Assembly (NCBI GenBank): GCA_018873225.1
Contig: JAEILZ010000002.1
Coordinates: 5,270,001 to 5,334,000 of the forward strand
Direction of reading: 5' to 3'
Length of the DNA: 64,000 nt
Source of the DNA: [Phialemoniopsis] sp. UDSM-2020
Taxonomy: Eukaryota > Ascomycota > Sordariomycetes > Thyridiales > Thyridiaceae
Positions 1 through 12,155 of the stretch are shown here, piece by piece. Position 1 is the stretch's first letter. Each line of letters starts with the position of its first letter. The notes under the pieces were generated by a model that saw only the letters and a program-made list of their open reading frames with translations, ran no database searches and was not told the origin of the DNA. The translations under genes were made by a program, and so were the position numbers.

Positions 1-1816
1 GCGGTCTGCAGGTGGATACCGTTGACGAGTTTAGCTCTCTCAACGGGAGCTAGCTAGCGAGAAATACGGGTACGTCTCTGCGACAAAAGAAGCTTCTGGA
101 GGCGATGCCTGTCAGCCATGTATGCAGCCTTCCGAATAAGCCCAACCAACGTGGCCCTAAGTCAAGGCAGCAGGATGAGAATCGGGGAAAAGTGGCATGC
201 AAGTATGTCGTCGGGTGCGGGTGCGGATGTGGGCATGTGAGAGTGTTGATCTGGTGGGGTTGCAGCAAGTCAAGCTCAAGCGCTTGAGTTTGTTGCGGGG
301 GGGGGGGGGCCAGAAGTTGCATGTGATTGATCATCAGAAGCCAAATGGAACTGGAGGGAGATCCCGCTTCTTGGAGATACACGATAGACACTTACCTTAG
401 GTACAACTATGCAAATAAGATACAGAAACGAGATGCGTGCGTCTCTCGATATTGGTGTGTTGCTGTAAGAAGAAGAAAAGAAACAAATGGGCAGCAGATA
501 TCTTTACTGTGACAATATTGTTTCTGGGCGCAAAGGTGTGATGAGAATGTCTGAGACCAGGCCATTTCGGGGGAGCCAGTCACCCGATTTGTCGCGCCAG
601 AGCTCGCATCTTTAATCTTGTCCGGCCTCCCCTGTCCCGCTCTGTTGAGAGAACAAGGTCCCATGGCAAACCCGGTTGGCATCGTTCATGCAGCAGGCAC
701 TGAACCTGGTGCGCTTGGCAGAACATTGTGTTTGGTTGTTTCATCGGTGTCCTCAGAGTCCCAGTAGGACTTGTCGATCCTCTTCCATAGTACATTACTC
801 AGTCTGGGTTCGCGGTTGATAGTCAAGATGAAAACCGACACGGGTTGAAACCCAGACGGCAGCATCCAGATCCTAAAGTGGCGCTTTCGCACAGCTACTG
901 AATTGATATCTCACGTCAAATCGAGACTTCAAAGTTACCTGGTAAGTACGTATATGCGACAACTGTTCAAGAGCTAGTGCTTGTTGTCTCGTCGGTCGTC
1001 GTCATGCACAAGTCCCGGTTTCAGGCCTGCATGCTTTGTCCCCGGAACACAACATTGACAACGAAGCTCAGATCTGGTAATGCGCCTGCAAGGCTTGGCG
1101 ATGAGTAGAACAATTTACGATATACCTATAACCTGAATATAGTACCGGTTCCACTTGTTGGAGAAAGAAACCATCATCAACGCGGCTTCTGCTACGAGGA
1201 ACGCCATTTCTGACGTGCATAACCCCAGAGAATCAGAGGACCGCACATTCAGGCTACTGCAGCTTCTGTAAATTGGCCCCACGTCGCCCAGGCGGGACCC
1301 CAACATTCCAATCCCAGCACGGCGGAACAGGGGGGCTGGCTAGCACTTTAGGCGTGCTCCAGTGGGTGTCTAGCTGATTTAGGTCCACCCACCAACCCAT
1401 GTCCCGGCCGTTGCCCTGCCAGTTATCGCCCCACAAGAAAACATCGTCAAAATCACCACCATGCCCATCTACAGACAGTCTCGACCACATTCTCGTTCTC
1501 ACCTAGGGATTCTCGTACCAGGCTCCCCCTATTGATGCCCAATCACCAATTTTTGCCCTTCATGCTCTTGTATTAACACCCAGTCAGAGGCATCATCGCC
1601 CTCTTTATCAATTCCCAGTCCATCAACCCCAACCTCAAAGTCAACAATCGTCGTTTTACCTGCGTTTGCATCTCGTTTTACAGCCCGACCGTCGGCGGCA
1701 TTACTTGCTGTCGTTCTCATCGGCCAACTGATACCCGATCGAGTCACATCTCGATTACTCTGCTATTTTTCTGAATTTTCAACCATACGTTCACATCATA
1801 CACACCCACAGTCACA
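1..1816. other. Left-edge non-coding stretch and cdc14 upstream region
   Basis: No convincing coding sequence is seen. The part next to cdc14 (about 1500-1816) is C/T-rich on the plus strand, as expected for a fungal promoter and 5' leader. A strong consensus splice donor lies on the minus strand at 395/396 (AAG|GTAAGT), and the minus strand of 200-400 is C-rich with a run of 13 C (plus-strand G at 297-309). This suggests the leader of a minus-strand gene whose body is off the left edge. A plus-strand donor (GTAAGT at 942-947) could belong to a cdc14 leader intron. Both are guesses. Confidence 0.5.
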
Positions 1817-2752
1817 ATGGAAGCACTCTTGTCTCTAGCCTTCGACAACTTGTCCTCGTACGACGGGCCCAAGATTCGGAAAGGTCTGCGTCAAGTTGAG
1901 GGTCTCCTAGCCCCCATGTGTCTCTCTACCCCCAAGAGCGGCAGGAGACCAAACGATACGGGCGATGATATAACACCACCACCCACGCCGCCACGAAAGG
2001 AGCTCGCCGATTTGGCCGACGACCCGGCCTTCCGCGAGTTCTTCAAGCTGCAGGAGGGATTCGAGTGGAATGTGGCGATGCGCCTGGTTAATACCTTGGA
2101 CCGCCTTCTGTCTAAGGGAAACGACGGACAGAACGATCTACTTATCATGAGCGCGCTCGACCTTATGCAGGGCATTCTGCTGCTGCACCCGCCGAGCAAG
2201 CTGCTCTTTGCTCGGGACCAATATATGAATGTGAGTACCAGAACCAATGTTCACATACTAAGAGCAAGAAATTGACTCCATGTGTAGCTCCTCCTCGATC
2301 TACTCGAGCCTGTCAACTGCCCAGCTATCCAGTCTGCCACCCTGCTCACCCTCGTCGTCGCCCTCATCGACTGCCCCCAGAACACCCGCTCTTTTGAGGC
2401 GCTGGATGGCCTCCTGACCGTCACCTCCCTCTTCAAGTCCCGCTCCACTTCACGTGAGGTGAAGCTCAAACTTGTCGAGTTCCTCTATTTCTACCTCATG
2501 CCCGAGGTCCCGTCCATCCCCAGGGCCGACTCCCGCGACTCGGTACCCGCCATGCTGCAGCGCAGTCCTAGTAAGCTCGCCAAGGCGTTCAACAACCAGT
2601 CTAGCGGCCGCAGGAGGGCCGACAGCGAGGACGGCGACGGCACGATGTCAACGGAAGAGAAGCAGTACCTGCTCAGCAGACACCTGCCCAACGTCGAGGA
2701 CCTCGTCAGGGACCTACATACCTGCACCCCCTTTGGAGGTGTTGTCGGCTGA
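1817..2752 (+). CDS. cdc14: Cdc14-type component of the septation initiation network (SIN)
   Basis: Two exons, 1817-2230 and 2288-2752, are separated by a 57-nt GTGAGT...TAG intron; the join is in phase and gives 292 aa. The protein begins MEALLSLAFDNLSSYDGP and carries the helical, Leu-rich body and the block ending NVEDLVRDL typical of the fungal Cdc14 SIN family (the fission-yeast Cdc14 family, unrelated to budding-yeast Cdc14 phosphatase). In fission yeast this protein binds and activates the Sid1 kinase at the spindle pole body to trigger septation; that role is inferred here by homology. A Pro/Thr-rich, probably disordered insert lies near residues 37-60, and a Ser/Arg/Asp-rich one near 235-265. 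Length fits the family. The start is the first ATG after a C/T-rich leader. The next gene converges on it, 271 bp away. Confidence 0.86.
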
Positions 2753-3023
2753 AAGCACATTGTGCTGAACCTCAACTGATCCCTTATATCCTGTTTTGAA
2801 ATTGTTTGCGACAAGCACCATAACTCGGCGTTTACGGAGGATTAGGCCGTTGGTGCAAAGAGGCTACTGTTCTCGAGGTATTGCATAGCCGGCCTCTTTT
2901 CGTTGCATTTCGAGATGGTATCGTATTCCAAACCGGACCGGCGTTTTTCTCTCTGTTTCTTCTGCAAATAGAACAATAGGCGCCATGCGCAAACCATGTA
3001 ACAATAATAGATTCTTCTAAAGC

Positions 3024-4569
3024 TCATCGTTTAGGCCGCACATGTGAATACGGATCATCCGCTTCTAGATCGGGAGACGACTGCGAGACAGGTGATATGA
3101 CCGGCGGCGTGGCCCTCCTCGGTCCGTGCTCTCCTTCCTCCTCCGCTATCCGCCCCGTCGCCGGCGAATACGGAGTCGGTAGGTCGGACCCATACAGCTC
3201 GAACCGGCCCTCGATGCTATCAGTCGTCGCCGCCTCTTTTTCGACGGGGCTCCCCGAGTCTCTCCTCTCGCTGACGGCGCCATCGCTCGATACGATTCCA
3301 GACTGCGAGTCCATCTCCACGGGCGCGACGATATCGTTCGGCCCCTCGGGCTCCGCCGGTACGCCCGAACGGCTCCGTCTCTGCGCCCGGCGCACCGTCG
3401 TCGGCGAGCCTGCCCCGCCCGCCGCGTGGACTACTTCTCCGCCCGCACCGGCAGCCTCGGTGTACGGACCGGCCACCGCGTCAGGACCCGTGTAATCCCG
3501 CACTATGCCCCGCAGGCCGGACCTCCCAGCCCCACCGGCGCCGGATCCACCCGCCGGCCCCGCCGCGTCGGACGTCATGTCGTCCCAGACCTCGTCCATC
3601 GGCGGCCCGCCGGGTCTCGGGACGTCTGTATCAGACCCCCTCGCCCCGCTCCGCCGACGCCGGATGAACCAAAACGCCAGCGCACCGATCACCGCGCTCG
3701 CGCCCGCCGCCACGCCCACCCCGATCCCGGCCTTGGCTCCGTCCGACAACCCGCCTCCGCCGTCGTCCTGCGGCACGGTGGTAAGCCCGCTCGCCGTGGG
3801 CGGGCCGCACATGGCCGTCCCGTCCAGACGCGTGCACGGCCGCAGGGAGGCGCAGCACCCGCCGCCGAGGCTCGCGGCGCAGGGGGTCTGGCCCGCGGAC
3901 TCGCAGTTGCCCGTGGGCGCAGGGGTCACGCGCGGCGTCGCGGCCGCCGTGTCGGACGAGACGGACAGGCAGTCGCCGCCCGAGGCGCAGGCGTGCCCGT
4001 AGGGGCAGCACCCGTTGCCCAGGTCGGACGGGCAGGCGAACTGCGACGTCTTGGGGCAGCGGCGGCCGCAGCAGGCTTGGGCTACGCCTTTTGTCGTCGT
4101 CGTTGTCGTTATCAGGGACTGGCGTGAGGATGATGACGCTGATTGGGAAGGGGTGATGGTCAGGGTGACGCTCGCGGTCGTGGTCACGTTGCATTGGTAC
4201 TGCTCGGCGACGCATGGCGATTCGCAGCGCGAGCCTATCGCGCAGCAGCCGGGCTGGAGGGTGTCCGGCTTGATGAAGCAGTACTGCGTGTCTAGACAGC
4301 AGACTGTTGCGTTGATGTCGAGACCTGGGTTGTTGTTGCTTTGTTAGTCAGGCTTCTTGTGTGTGTATGGCGGAGAGAGGTGACTTACATGAATGAGAGC
4401 CCGCTCCGCAACCGCCATCCCTCTTCTCCAGGAGTGGAGGAGATGCGGCGGCGAAGGAGCGCGGCAGGAATAACGGTGCCGCCGGATCGAAGGCATTGTA
4501 TTGCTGAGCCCGGACGGCGGCGATAGCCGAGGACAGGATAAGGACGATGGGGCCGATGGTGAGCTCCAT
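3024..4569 (-). CDS. Cysteine-rich single-pass membrane protein, secreted ectodomain
   Basis: Two exons, 4389-4569 and 3024-4324, flank a 64-nt GTAAGT intron; the product is 493 aa. The junction makes a Cys codon inside a Cys cluster. Residues 1-21 (MELTIGPIVLILSSAIAAVRA) form a signal peptide. The ectodomain has clusters with paired cysteines at about 54-103 (including CC pairs), 145-180 and 199-235, separated by Ser/Thr stretches suited to O-glycosylation. One membrane helix follows (about 259-281, Gly/Ala-rich, ending FWFIRRRR), then a long Pro/Gly/Asp-rich cytoplasmic tail. The layout resembles fungal wall-sensor-like or Mid2-like membrane proteins, but the Cys domains are not a WSC domain I can name. 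The in-frame extension upstream starts at GTG, so the ATG at 4569 is chosen. Ligand and function are unknown. Confidence 0.78.
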
Positions 4570-5347
4570 TGCGGCGAGTACGGCAAGCACTTGTCGAAAC
4601 TTATATCATATCATCGTAGTGTTTGCGACGATTTGCTTGAGCATTCAAGAGATCGAGTTAGGAGTGTGTATGATGGGATCAAGTCAGGCGCAAATTGGGA
4701 ACATCAAAGAAGTGCGACACACAAAGACTATGTATGAACGTGTGTAATGTATACCCGGCAGGCTAGAGGAAACACAAACTACAGTCCTCGGGAATAGAAA
4801 TGACAGAAACGAGCACAAGCTGCTTGCGTGAGCGACAAAAGGGCAGCCCCGACCCGGGAAGCACAGCCTGGCCATTGTGTGTCTCTGGGAAAAAGAGGGA
4901 GTGTACACCAATGACACCCCGTCCCAGATCCCGGCCATATGCATAGCTGAAGAAGGGCAGGTAGCAAAAAGACCACTACCATGACCTGCAGCATCCGGAA
5001 TGGGGCAACACACACGATGTGGTGAGCCCAAAGAAAGTGTGAGATTTCGGATGTAACCAACCTGCGGGTTGGCGGGACAGATGGCTGCGTCTAAGCCAAT
5101 GATGCGCGAGAGGCGCTGCAGAGCCGTGGGGTGGAACAAAGGAAAAAGGGCAGAGACACATGATCGCCAGGACGAAAACAGTGATCCTCCGAGATGTTTG
5201 CTGAATAAGGCTCGTTGTTGGGTTGTACTAGAGTAAGTGGCATTGGCACAGAGGATCTCGAGCTTCTCTCGCGATGATTGTGCTTGATCATAGGTAAGCG
5301 GGCCGTACTTAATACCCTACACTTTACCCATCACTATCAGATCTCAT
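4570..5347. other. Intergenic: promoter of the Cys-rich membrane protein, 3' flank of 5-oxoprolinase
   Basis: About 780 bp between two minus-strand genes. Only short open frames without coding character are present. Nothing specific was recognised. Confidence 0.6.
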
Positions 5348-8300
5348 CTAGACCTGCAGCGCGGCATCCTCCCGCGCAGCATGTGACCCCTTCCTCCACC
5401 CGTGCTGCGGATCGGCCTTCTTGCTGTGCGCCTGTTTCTCCCCAGCCTTGCCCCAGCCGCCGCCGCCGGGAGTACAGATGATGATGCGGTCGCCCGCCTT
5501 CATGGGGGCGCTGTTCTTGGCCCCCAAGTTGATGAACCGCTCCTCGTACTCCTTCTCTTCCTCCTCATCTTCCTTCTTCCCAGTATCTCCATTGCCGTTG
5601 CCATTCTTCCTCTCCTCATCCAACTTCAGCCTCTTCAGCGACGTCTCCCAGCTCGCCTTCTCCACGTTGCGCACCCATAGGTTCAGCCCGCACTCGGCCG
5701 GCTCCCCGCCCGCCAGGCCGTACGGCTTGTAGACCCGCCTCTCACTGAGAATCGACGCCTGCACGGGAATCCGGAACTCAATGTCGCGCACCACACCGTC
5801 GCCGCCCCGGTGCTGACCTTTACCGCCGGAACCGTGCCGGATCGAGAACTCCCGGAGGATGACTGGGTACCGGCGCTCAAAGACCTCCGAGTCCGTGATC
5901 CGGGTGTTGGTCATGTGCGTGTGAACGCCGCTCGTGCCGTCCCAGCTCGGACCCGCTCCGCTACCGCCCGCTATCGTCTCGTAGTAGCCGAAGCCCTTGA
6001 CCTCGTCTTGACCAGACTGGTTGCCACCGAAGCCAAAGGTGAGGTTGTTGCAGTCGCCCTGGCTGGCTGCACAGGCTTCGAAGGCTCGGAAAATGACGTC
6101 CGTGACGCGCTGGCTTGTCAAGACGTTACCGCCTACCACAGCAGCATGATCCGAAGGCGACAGCAAAGACTTGGGCGGGATTTTGACCTTGATGGGCTTG
6201 AGACAGCCTTGGTTGAGTGGAATATCCTCTGATATCAAGCAGCGAAGACAATAAATGATTGCACTGTAGTGTCAAGTTAGTTCCAGGCATATATGAGCAC
6301 AAGATGTTGGGCACGAACCTATAAGTAACCGCCTCCGGCGCATTCACATTCCCATAGACCTCCGGGCCCGTCCCCTCAAAGTCAAACACCGCCTCCCCTT
6401 TCTCCGCGTCTATCGTGACATTGAGCCGGATAGGGCTCCCGTCGTCCATAAAGTCCACAGACGACAGGTCTTTACCCTCAAACTTCTCGCTCACACCTCG
6501 CAGCAGGCGCCGCACGCACGACTCGGCGTTGTCTTGGATGGCGTGCATGTAAAAGTCGACCGTCTGCTCGCCGTACTCGCCGATGAGCCCTTCGATCAGC
6601 GAGATGCCCTTCTGGTTGGCCGACACCTGCGCGCGCAGGTCGTTGATATTGTCCGCCAGGCACCGCGTGCCGCTGCAGCCCGGGTACTTCGCCGGCTGCC
6701 TGTAGAACAGCTCGACGACCATCTCCTCGTCAAACTTGCCCTCCGAGACCAGCTTCTCGCTCTTGACGGCCGCGCCCTCCTGGTACAGCTCGCGCGAGTG
6801 CGGGGGCATGCTGCCGGCCGTGATGCCACCAATGTCGGCGTGGTGCGCGCGCGAGGCGGCGTAGAAGAGGATCTTGTCGCCCTTTTGGTTGAACGCGGGC
6901 ATCATGAGCGTCACGTCCGGCAGGTGGGTGCCGCCATACGAAGGGTGGTTCGAGATGACGACGTCGCCCTTTTTCAGGCGGCCCTTCCAGATCTCGGCCT
7001 GCCGCTTGACGCAGGTGCCCATCGAGCCCAGGTGGACTGGTAGGTGCGGCGCGTTGGCGACGAGGGCACCCCCGGCGTCGAATATGGCACACGAGAAATC
7101 GAGACGCTCCTTGACGTTGGTGCTGACGCTGGTCTTTTGCAATGCGCGGCCCATCTGCTCGGCGATGGCCATGAAGCGATGCCCAAAGACACTGAGCAGG
7201 ATCGGGTCGACCTCCCTCTCGGAGCCGTCCTTATCTCCCTCGCCCTGCTTTTTGTCCTCTTGCAGGTTGAGGATCACATGAGTCTCGAGGACCAGCGCAG
7301 TCGTCTTTGGTGAGACAACGATTGTTTGCGTGCCGTCTGCCAGAACAGACGGCCCTTTGATCTGCATGCCCACACTCAAGTCCTCCAACTTGTAGATAGG
7401 TGTTTCTTGCCGACCATCCTCAAAGTAGACCTCGGCTTTAGAATGCTTCTTATCGGCGGGCACATCTTGCTTCTTGACCTCCTTGAGTTGCTGATCCACC
7501 GTCTTCTCATCGTATCGGAAACTCTTGCCTATACCACGCACCCGTACGTCGTCAACAAGAATATCTCGGTCGTCGAGAGTGAAGCCAAACTCGTAGCGAT
7601 GGTGTTTGACAAAGGCCTTGCCAAAGGCCCAGTCCTTGCCATCAAAGTGCTTCTCAGCATCCTCCTCACTGGGCTTGATGATCATCAGCGCCGACTCCGT
7701 GCCACGATACCTCATATTCAGGTACTCCTCAAAGACGATCTCCTTGTCTTCGAAGCCTTGCTCTTGAAGAGCCTTTCGTGACTTCTCCCTAAGCTTCTCC
7801 ATCCGTGTCTGAAGCTCCTTGACAACATCCCCGTCATCTTTCCAGACCTTGGACTCCGGCTCTTGTCGCTCGTCAACCACATCGGCAAGCGCCATGCCGT
7901 AGGCCGAGAGCACAGAGGAGTAGCGGTGGATCAAGATCTGCTTGATACCCAGAGACTCGGCAATCGCAACGGCGTGCTGCCCGCCCGCACCACCAAACGT
8001 CGCGAGCCGGTGCTTGGACGAGTCGTGACCCTTGGCCTCCGTGATCGACCTGATCGGCCGCGTCATACTCTCGTTGGCGACCGTCAGGAAACCGTAGGCC
8101 ACCTCGTCGACAGACATGTTCTTGCCAGACTCCTTGTTAACCTGGTCCGTCAGCTCCTGCAGGACCTCCTTGCTGGCTTCCGGGTCGAGCCCCTCATCCT
8201 CATTCTTGCCAAAAATCTTGGGGAAGAACTCCGGGAGAAGCCGCCCCAGGTACAAGTTCGCGTCGGTGACGGTGGCAGGGCCGCCCTTGCGGTAGCACGC

Positions 8301-9536
8301 CGGCCCCGGGTGCGCCCCGGCAGACTCAGGACCGACGACAAACAGGCCGTTCTTGAAAAACAGCATAGAACCTCCGCCAGCCGCAACGGTATTGATATCC
8401 AATTGTGGCGACTGGATAGTCACCCCAGCCGTCGTCGTCTCAAACGTATGGTCATACCTGCCCTCCCCGTACCGCGACACATCCGTACTCGTACCGCCCA
8501 TATCGAATCCAATGACAGGGATTTTTGTCTCCTCATCGTAAGACGTGATAGCATACCCAACTACGCCGCCGGCAGGACCCGACAGAATCGCTTTGAGGCC
8601 GGTGAACTTCTCCACGTCCACGAGCCCGCCGTCGCTCTGCATAAACTCGCACCGGGAGCCGCGGCTCCCTTCCTCCTTCTGCACACTCCGCGTGCCGAGC
8701 CCGCCCTCGAACCCCTTCTGAAACCCCTCGATGTACTTCTTGATGGCGGGCGTGAGGTAGGCGTCTGCGCACACCGACGTCGCGCGCGGCACGAGCTTGA
8801 TCATGGGCATGAGCTCCGAGCTCAGCGAGACGTGGGCGAACCCGACCTCGCGCGCGATGCGGCCCACGGCCGCCTCGTGGTCCGGAAAAGTGTAGGCGTG
8901 CATGAGGCACACGGCGATGCTCCTGATCCCCTTGTCGTACACCTCCTGCAGCCTTTGTCGTATATCGTCCTCGTCGGGCCGGCGCAGCACCCGCACCGCC
9001 TCGCCCGACAAGCCCATGACAAGCTCGCTGCTGCGCGCCTCGTCGGTGCCAGCCTTGGCCTCGGCTTTGGTGACGTTGCGCTGCGGGTCCTCTGCGTAGT
9101 CCTCGAGCGTGACGCGCTCGTCGACCTCGACCACCTGCTCGTACAGCACGTCGGGCTTGCGGATCGCGAGGTCAAAGATCTTGGGCCGCGACTGGTTGCC
9201 GATGACGAGGCAGTCCTTGAACCCCTTCGTCACGACGAGGGCGATGGCCTCGCCTTTCCGCTCGAGCAGGGCGTTTGTGGCGACGGTGGTGCCCATGCGG
9301 ATGCTGTCGATGCGCGAGGTGTCGAGGGCCTCGCCGCGCGGGATCTCGCGGCGGCCGAAATGCGACATGATGCGGCGGATCCCTTCGAGCGGGGCGTCGT
9401 CGTAGTTGCCCGGGTCCTCGGACAGGAGCTTGATGACGACGTCCTCGCCGTCGAGGTTGCCGACGCAGTCGGTGAAGGTGCCGCCGCGGTCGATGGCGAT
9501 GCGGATGCCCCGCGACTTCTTGTCGGTCGCCCCCAT
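5348..9536 (-). CDS. OXP1: 5-oxoprolinase (ATP-hydrolysing), HyuA-HyuB fusion
   Basis: Exons 6319-9536 and 5348-6263 are joined across a 55-nt intron, giving 1377 aa, close to other eukaryotic 5-oxoprolinases. The junction restores the conserved stretch around [15 protein letters not shown]. It converts 5-oxo-L-proline plus ATP to L-glutamate in the gamma-glutamyl (glutathione) cycle, in the cytosol. The N-terminal half is hydantoinase A-like, with the nucleotide-binding start [14 protein letters not shown] at about residues 13-26, [15 protein letters not shown], and [15 protein letters not shown]. The second half, from about residue 775 ([20 protein letters not shown]), is hydantoinase B-like, with [29 protein letters not shown] and a C-terminal GGGGWG. 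A Lys/Glu/Asn/Gly-rich low-complexity insert lies near residues 1280-1310 (plus strand about 5545-5640). The ATG at 9536 is the first in frame; the open frame further upstream begins with GTG. Confidence 0.93.
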
Positions 9537-10659
9537 CCTGTGTGGTATTTCCTTTCCCCTTTGTTCGACAGCGACCAAGAAGAATTCTGATATTGATACG
9601 GATTTCACTTGAGAAGACGTAGATATCTCAGGTGAGACGTTGTAGCATGAGCATGCTCTCTGATCTGAACGTACACCACCTGCCACTTTATCTAAGTTAT
9701 CGACAGGATTGTGATTGATAACAGCTTGTGTTACAATATGTGTGTTTATGGGATAATACTATCAGATCAGTACGAAGTTCGAACACCGCGGGAATAATCT
9801 ACTGATATCTAGCCCCAACCTGTCTTACAAATAGCGTTGTCGTCATTGTGAATTTGGCACCCTGAGAGCTTGAGATGATCTCTCTTAGCTCCCCAAGCTA
9901 CCCCGCCACCTGCTCTGGAGTAACAATGGCTACCCCACGCCATCCTCGGGCATGACGCCCGACAGTGGGGAAGATAAAATATCCACGCTGGCTCTCGCAT
10001 CAATTGGTGATCATTGGTCTTCAAGAGATACGGGATAGCACTGATGATTCTTGGGGATGATTAATAGCATCTTGCAGAGGATAAAGCATTGAGTGTTACA
10101 CACCGTAACGACCGTGGTGGCGTGGACAGACAACAAAGAGGAAACCATCTCACTTGGCTTCACATTTGAGACAGTCTCTGAACCCACCAGTTCGTGGTTG
10201 AAAGGCGTTTGCAATTGCGTCTTGTAGAGTTTACGTGTTGGGATAGTGGTCTCGGTGATACTCGGTACGTGACCAGAAACTCAGGCTTAGGACATGCGTA
10301 TGCCCAGGCGCTCACAGACGACCGAGAAACAACAAGAACGAAGTATGCGCTTTTCATGTATTAATCAATATATTTGCCAGACCCGCCCAACTCAAATCCG
10401 GAGCAGGCGGCGAGATATCCTTGCCATAAAAAAGAGGTAAAAACAACCAGAACCAGACTTCCTTTCCCATCCCCTTTGCTGTCCGTCTTATGCATCCGCC
10501 GGATCAGGGGGGTATAGGCACCACAGCAGAACAGCAGTAAAGCAAAGCCACCAGGCCTTTCCCAATATCATAACGCAAGCTCGACATGCGTTGCCAGTCT
10601 ATATACAGGGACTACACCGTCCATCGCGCACTCAAAAAACTCGTCAATACACCCCCCCT
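9537..10659. other. Intergenic: 5-oxoprolinase promoter and GH72 gene 3' flank
   Basis: About 1.1 kb. The part nearest 9537 is the likely 5-oxoprolinase promoter; the part near 10400-10659 is likely 3' UTR of the glucanosyltransferase. No RNA gene or repeat was recognised. Confidence 0.6.
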
Positions 10660-12155
10660 TTACAGAAGAAGAGTACCAGCAAGGGTCATGAGCGTCACGA
10701 ATCCAGCGACGTAGAAGGGGCGCTTGTCCATGGGACCCATGAGGGCACCACCGGCGTTCTTCTTGCCATCACCGCTGGCGGAGGGGGTGGCAGAGCCGGA
10801 GCCGGGCTGGGCATCGCCAGTGGACTCGCTGTCGCCACCGCTCTGCGAGCCGGAGCCGGTCAGACCAGGGCCCTTGCCCGCACCGTCCTTGAAGAACTTC
10901 TGGGCACCCGAGGGCATGGCGGGCAGGAGAGTGCTGTCAACATCCCAGTTGGCATCCTTAGTAGGGCAAGCAACCGAGTGAGTGGTGGAGGCGGCACCGC
11001 CGCTGCCGGTGGGGGCCGGGTACTTGCTGTTGGCCTTGGCAAAGTTGGCGAACTCGGGGAGCTCCTTGACCTTGCCGGAGTTGATCTCGACGATACCGAA
11101 GTTGTTGTCGCCCATCGAGTACTCGAACATGAGACCACCCGAGTAGACGCCCGTCATCTGGGTGCTCATCAGAGCCTGGACCTCACCAAAGTCACGGCCG
11201 TTTGTTATGCAACCGTACTCGGACAGGAAAATGGGCAGACCGTAGTCGGTGAAGGTCTTGACCTTGGCGTCCCAGCCAGCGGTCTTGAAGTCAGTGTTGC
11301 ACCAGGAGTAGTCGTTCTACAGGCGTCTATTATCAGTATTTGAGAAGTTTCCTCGGGAGATAGCGTCACGAGAAACTTGGGGGTCTACTTACGAAGGCGA
11401 AGAAGTCGGAGCGCTCATCGTCGGTACCGCAGTTCATGTACTGGGCAAGCTGCAGGCGGTTCTGCGAGACATCGGCAGCGGAGTAGCCAACGGGGATGGC
11501 ACGGAGACCGCGGGTCTTGATGTACTGGCGCATGTCGCGGGTGGTGGCCTTGACGTAGCGGGCCGAGATGGTCGAGTTGGCCTGCTCGTTGATGACCTCG
11601 TTTCCGGAGAAGAAGGCCAGGGTGTTGGGGTACTTGGAGAACTCGTCAATGGTGGCAAAGACGCTCTGCAGGTACTTGTCGTTGTACGACGGCTTGGGGT
11701 CGTAACGGTTGATCGAGTAGAGGGGGTTGTTGGCGTCGAAGATGACGTAGATGCCCTCGGCGGCGAGGAGGTCCATGCACTCCTTGTGGTCGGCCGAGTT
11801 GTCGGTGATGTAGACGCGGATGGTGTTGATGCCCAGCTTCTTGAACTCGGCGATATCACGCTTGCAGACGGTGGTGTCGGCAAGGGGGTCGACCGGGTTC
11901 GAGGCACCGCCGGGCTGGTAGTCCATACCACGGATGTAGAAGCGATCCTTGCCGGCCCAGAAAGCTATTTCGCTGAGGGTTAGTGTCTGATGCCAAAAAG
12001 TCAATTGTCTACAACGGAATGTCCATACCGGTGCCAGAAGCAGTGACAGTCGGGAGGGCGTCAGCGCGCTTGGCGATCTCCTGCTCGGTCTTGGTGGGAC
12101 CGGCAGAGACGAGCGAGGCGGCCGCAAGGGCCGAAGCGAGAGCGAAAGACTTCAT
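10660..12155 (-). CDS. GPI-anchored 1,3-beta-glucanosyltransferase, GH72 family (Gel/Gas-like)
   Basis: Three exons (12029-12155, 11393-11964, 10660-11316) with introns of 64 and 76 nt give 451 aa. Residues 1-18 are a signal peptide, followed by a KR site near 29-30. The GH72 fold runs from about 42 to 340. The acid/base Glu is E165 in FFSGNEVIN and the nucleophile is E266 in LPIFLSEYGC, which is read across the second splice junction. A Ser/Gly-rich linker follows, and a hydrophobic C-terminus (VAGFVTLMTLAGTLLL) preceded by small residues, the signal for GPI addition. There is no C-terminal CBM43 (X8) module, which places it with the Gel1-like shorter subclass. The enzyme cuts and re-joins beta-1,3-glucan chains to lengthen wall glucan at the plasma membrane. 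Which Gel paralogue it is cannot be said without an alignment. Confidence 0.94.

Noticed and set aside
3426..4127. 233-codon plus-strand frame opposite the Cys-rich membrane protein
   Set aside because: Reverse image of a GC-rich coding exon with repeated Arg/Ala/Gly; the minus-strand frame has a signal peptide, ordered cysteines and a membrane helix.
7863..9590. 575-codon plus-strand open frame
   Set aside because: It lies antisense to the 5-oxoprolinase coding sequence, has no domain, and is Asp/Val/Arg/Leu-rich as expected from the reverse of GC-rich codons. Shadow frame.
10591..11343. 250-codon plus-strand frame opposite the GH72 gene
   Set aside because: It runs through the antisense of exon 3 and an intron of a clearly identified GH72 enzyme; Gly/Ala/Val-rich with no domain.
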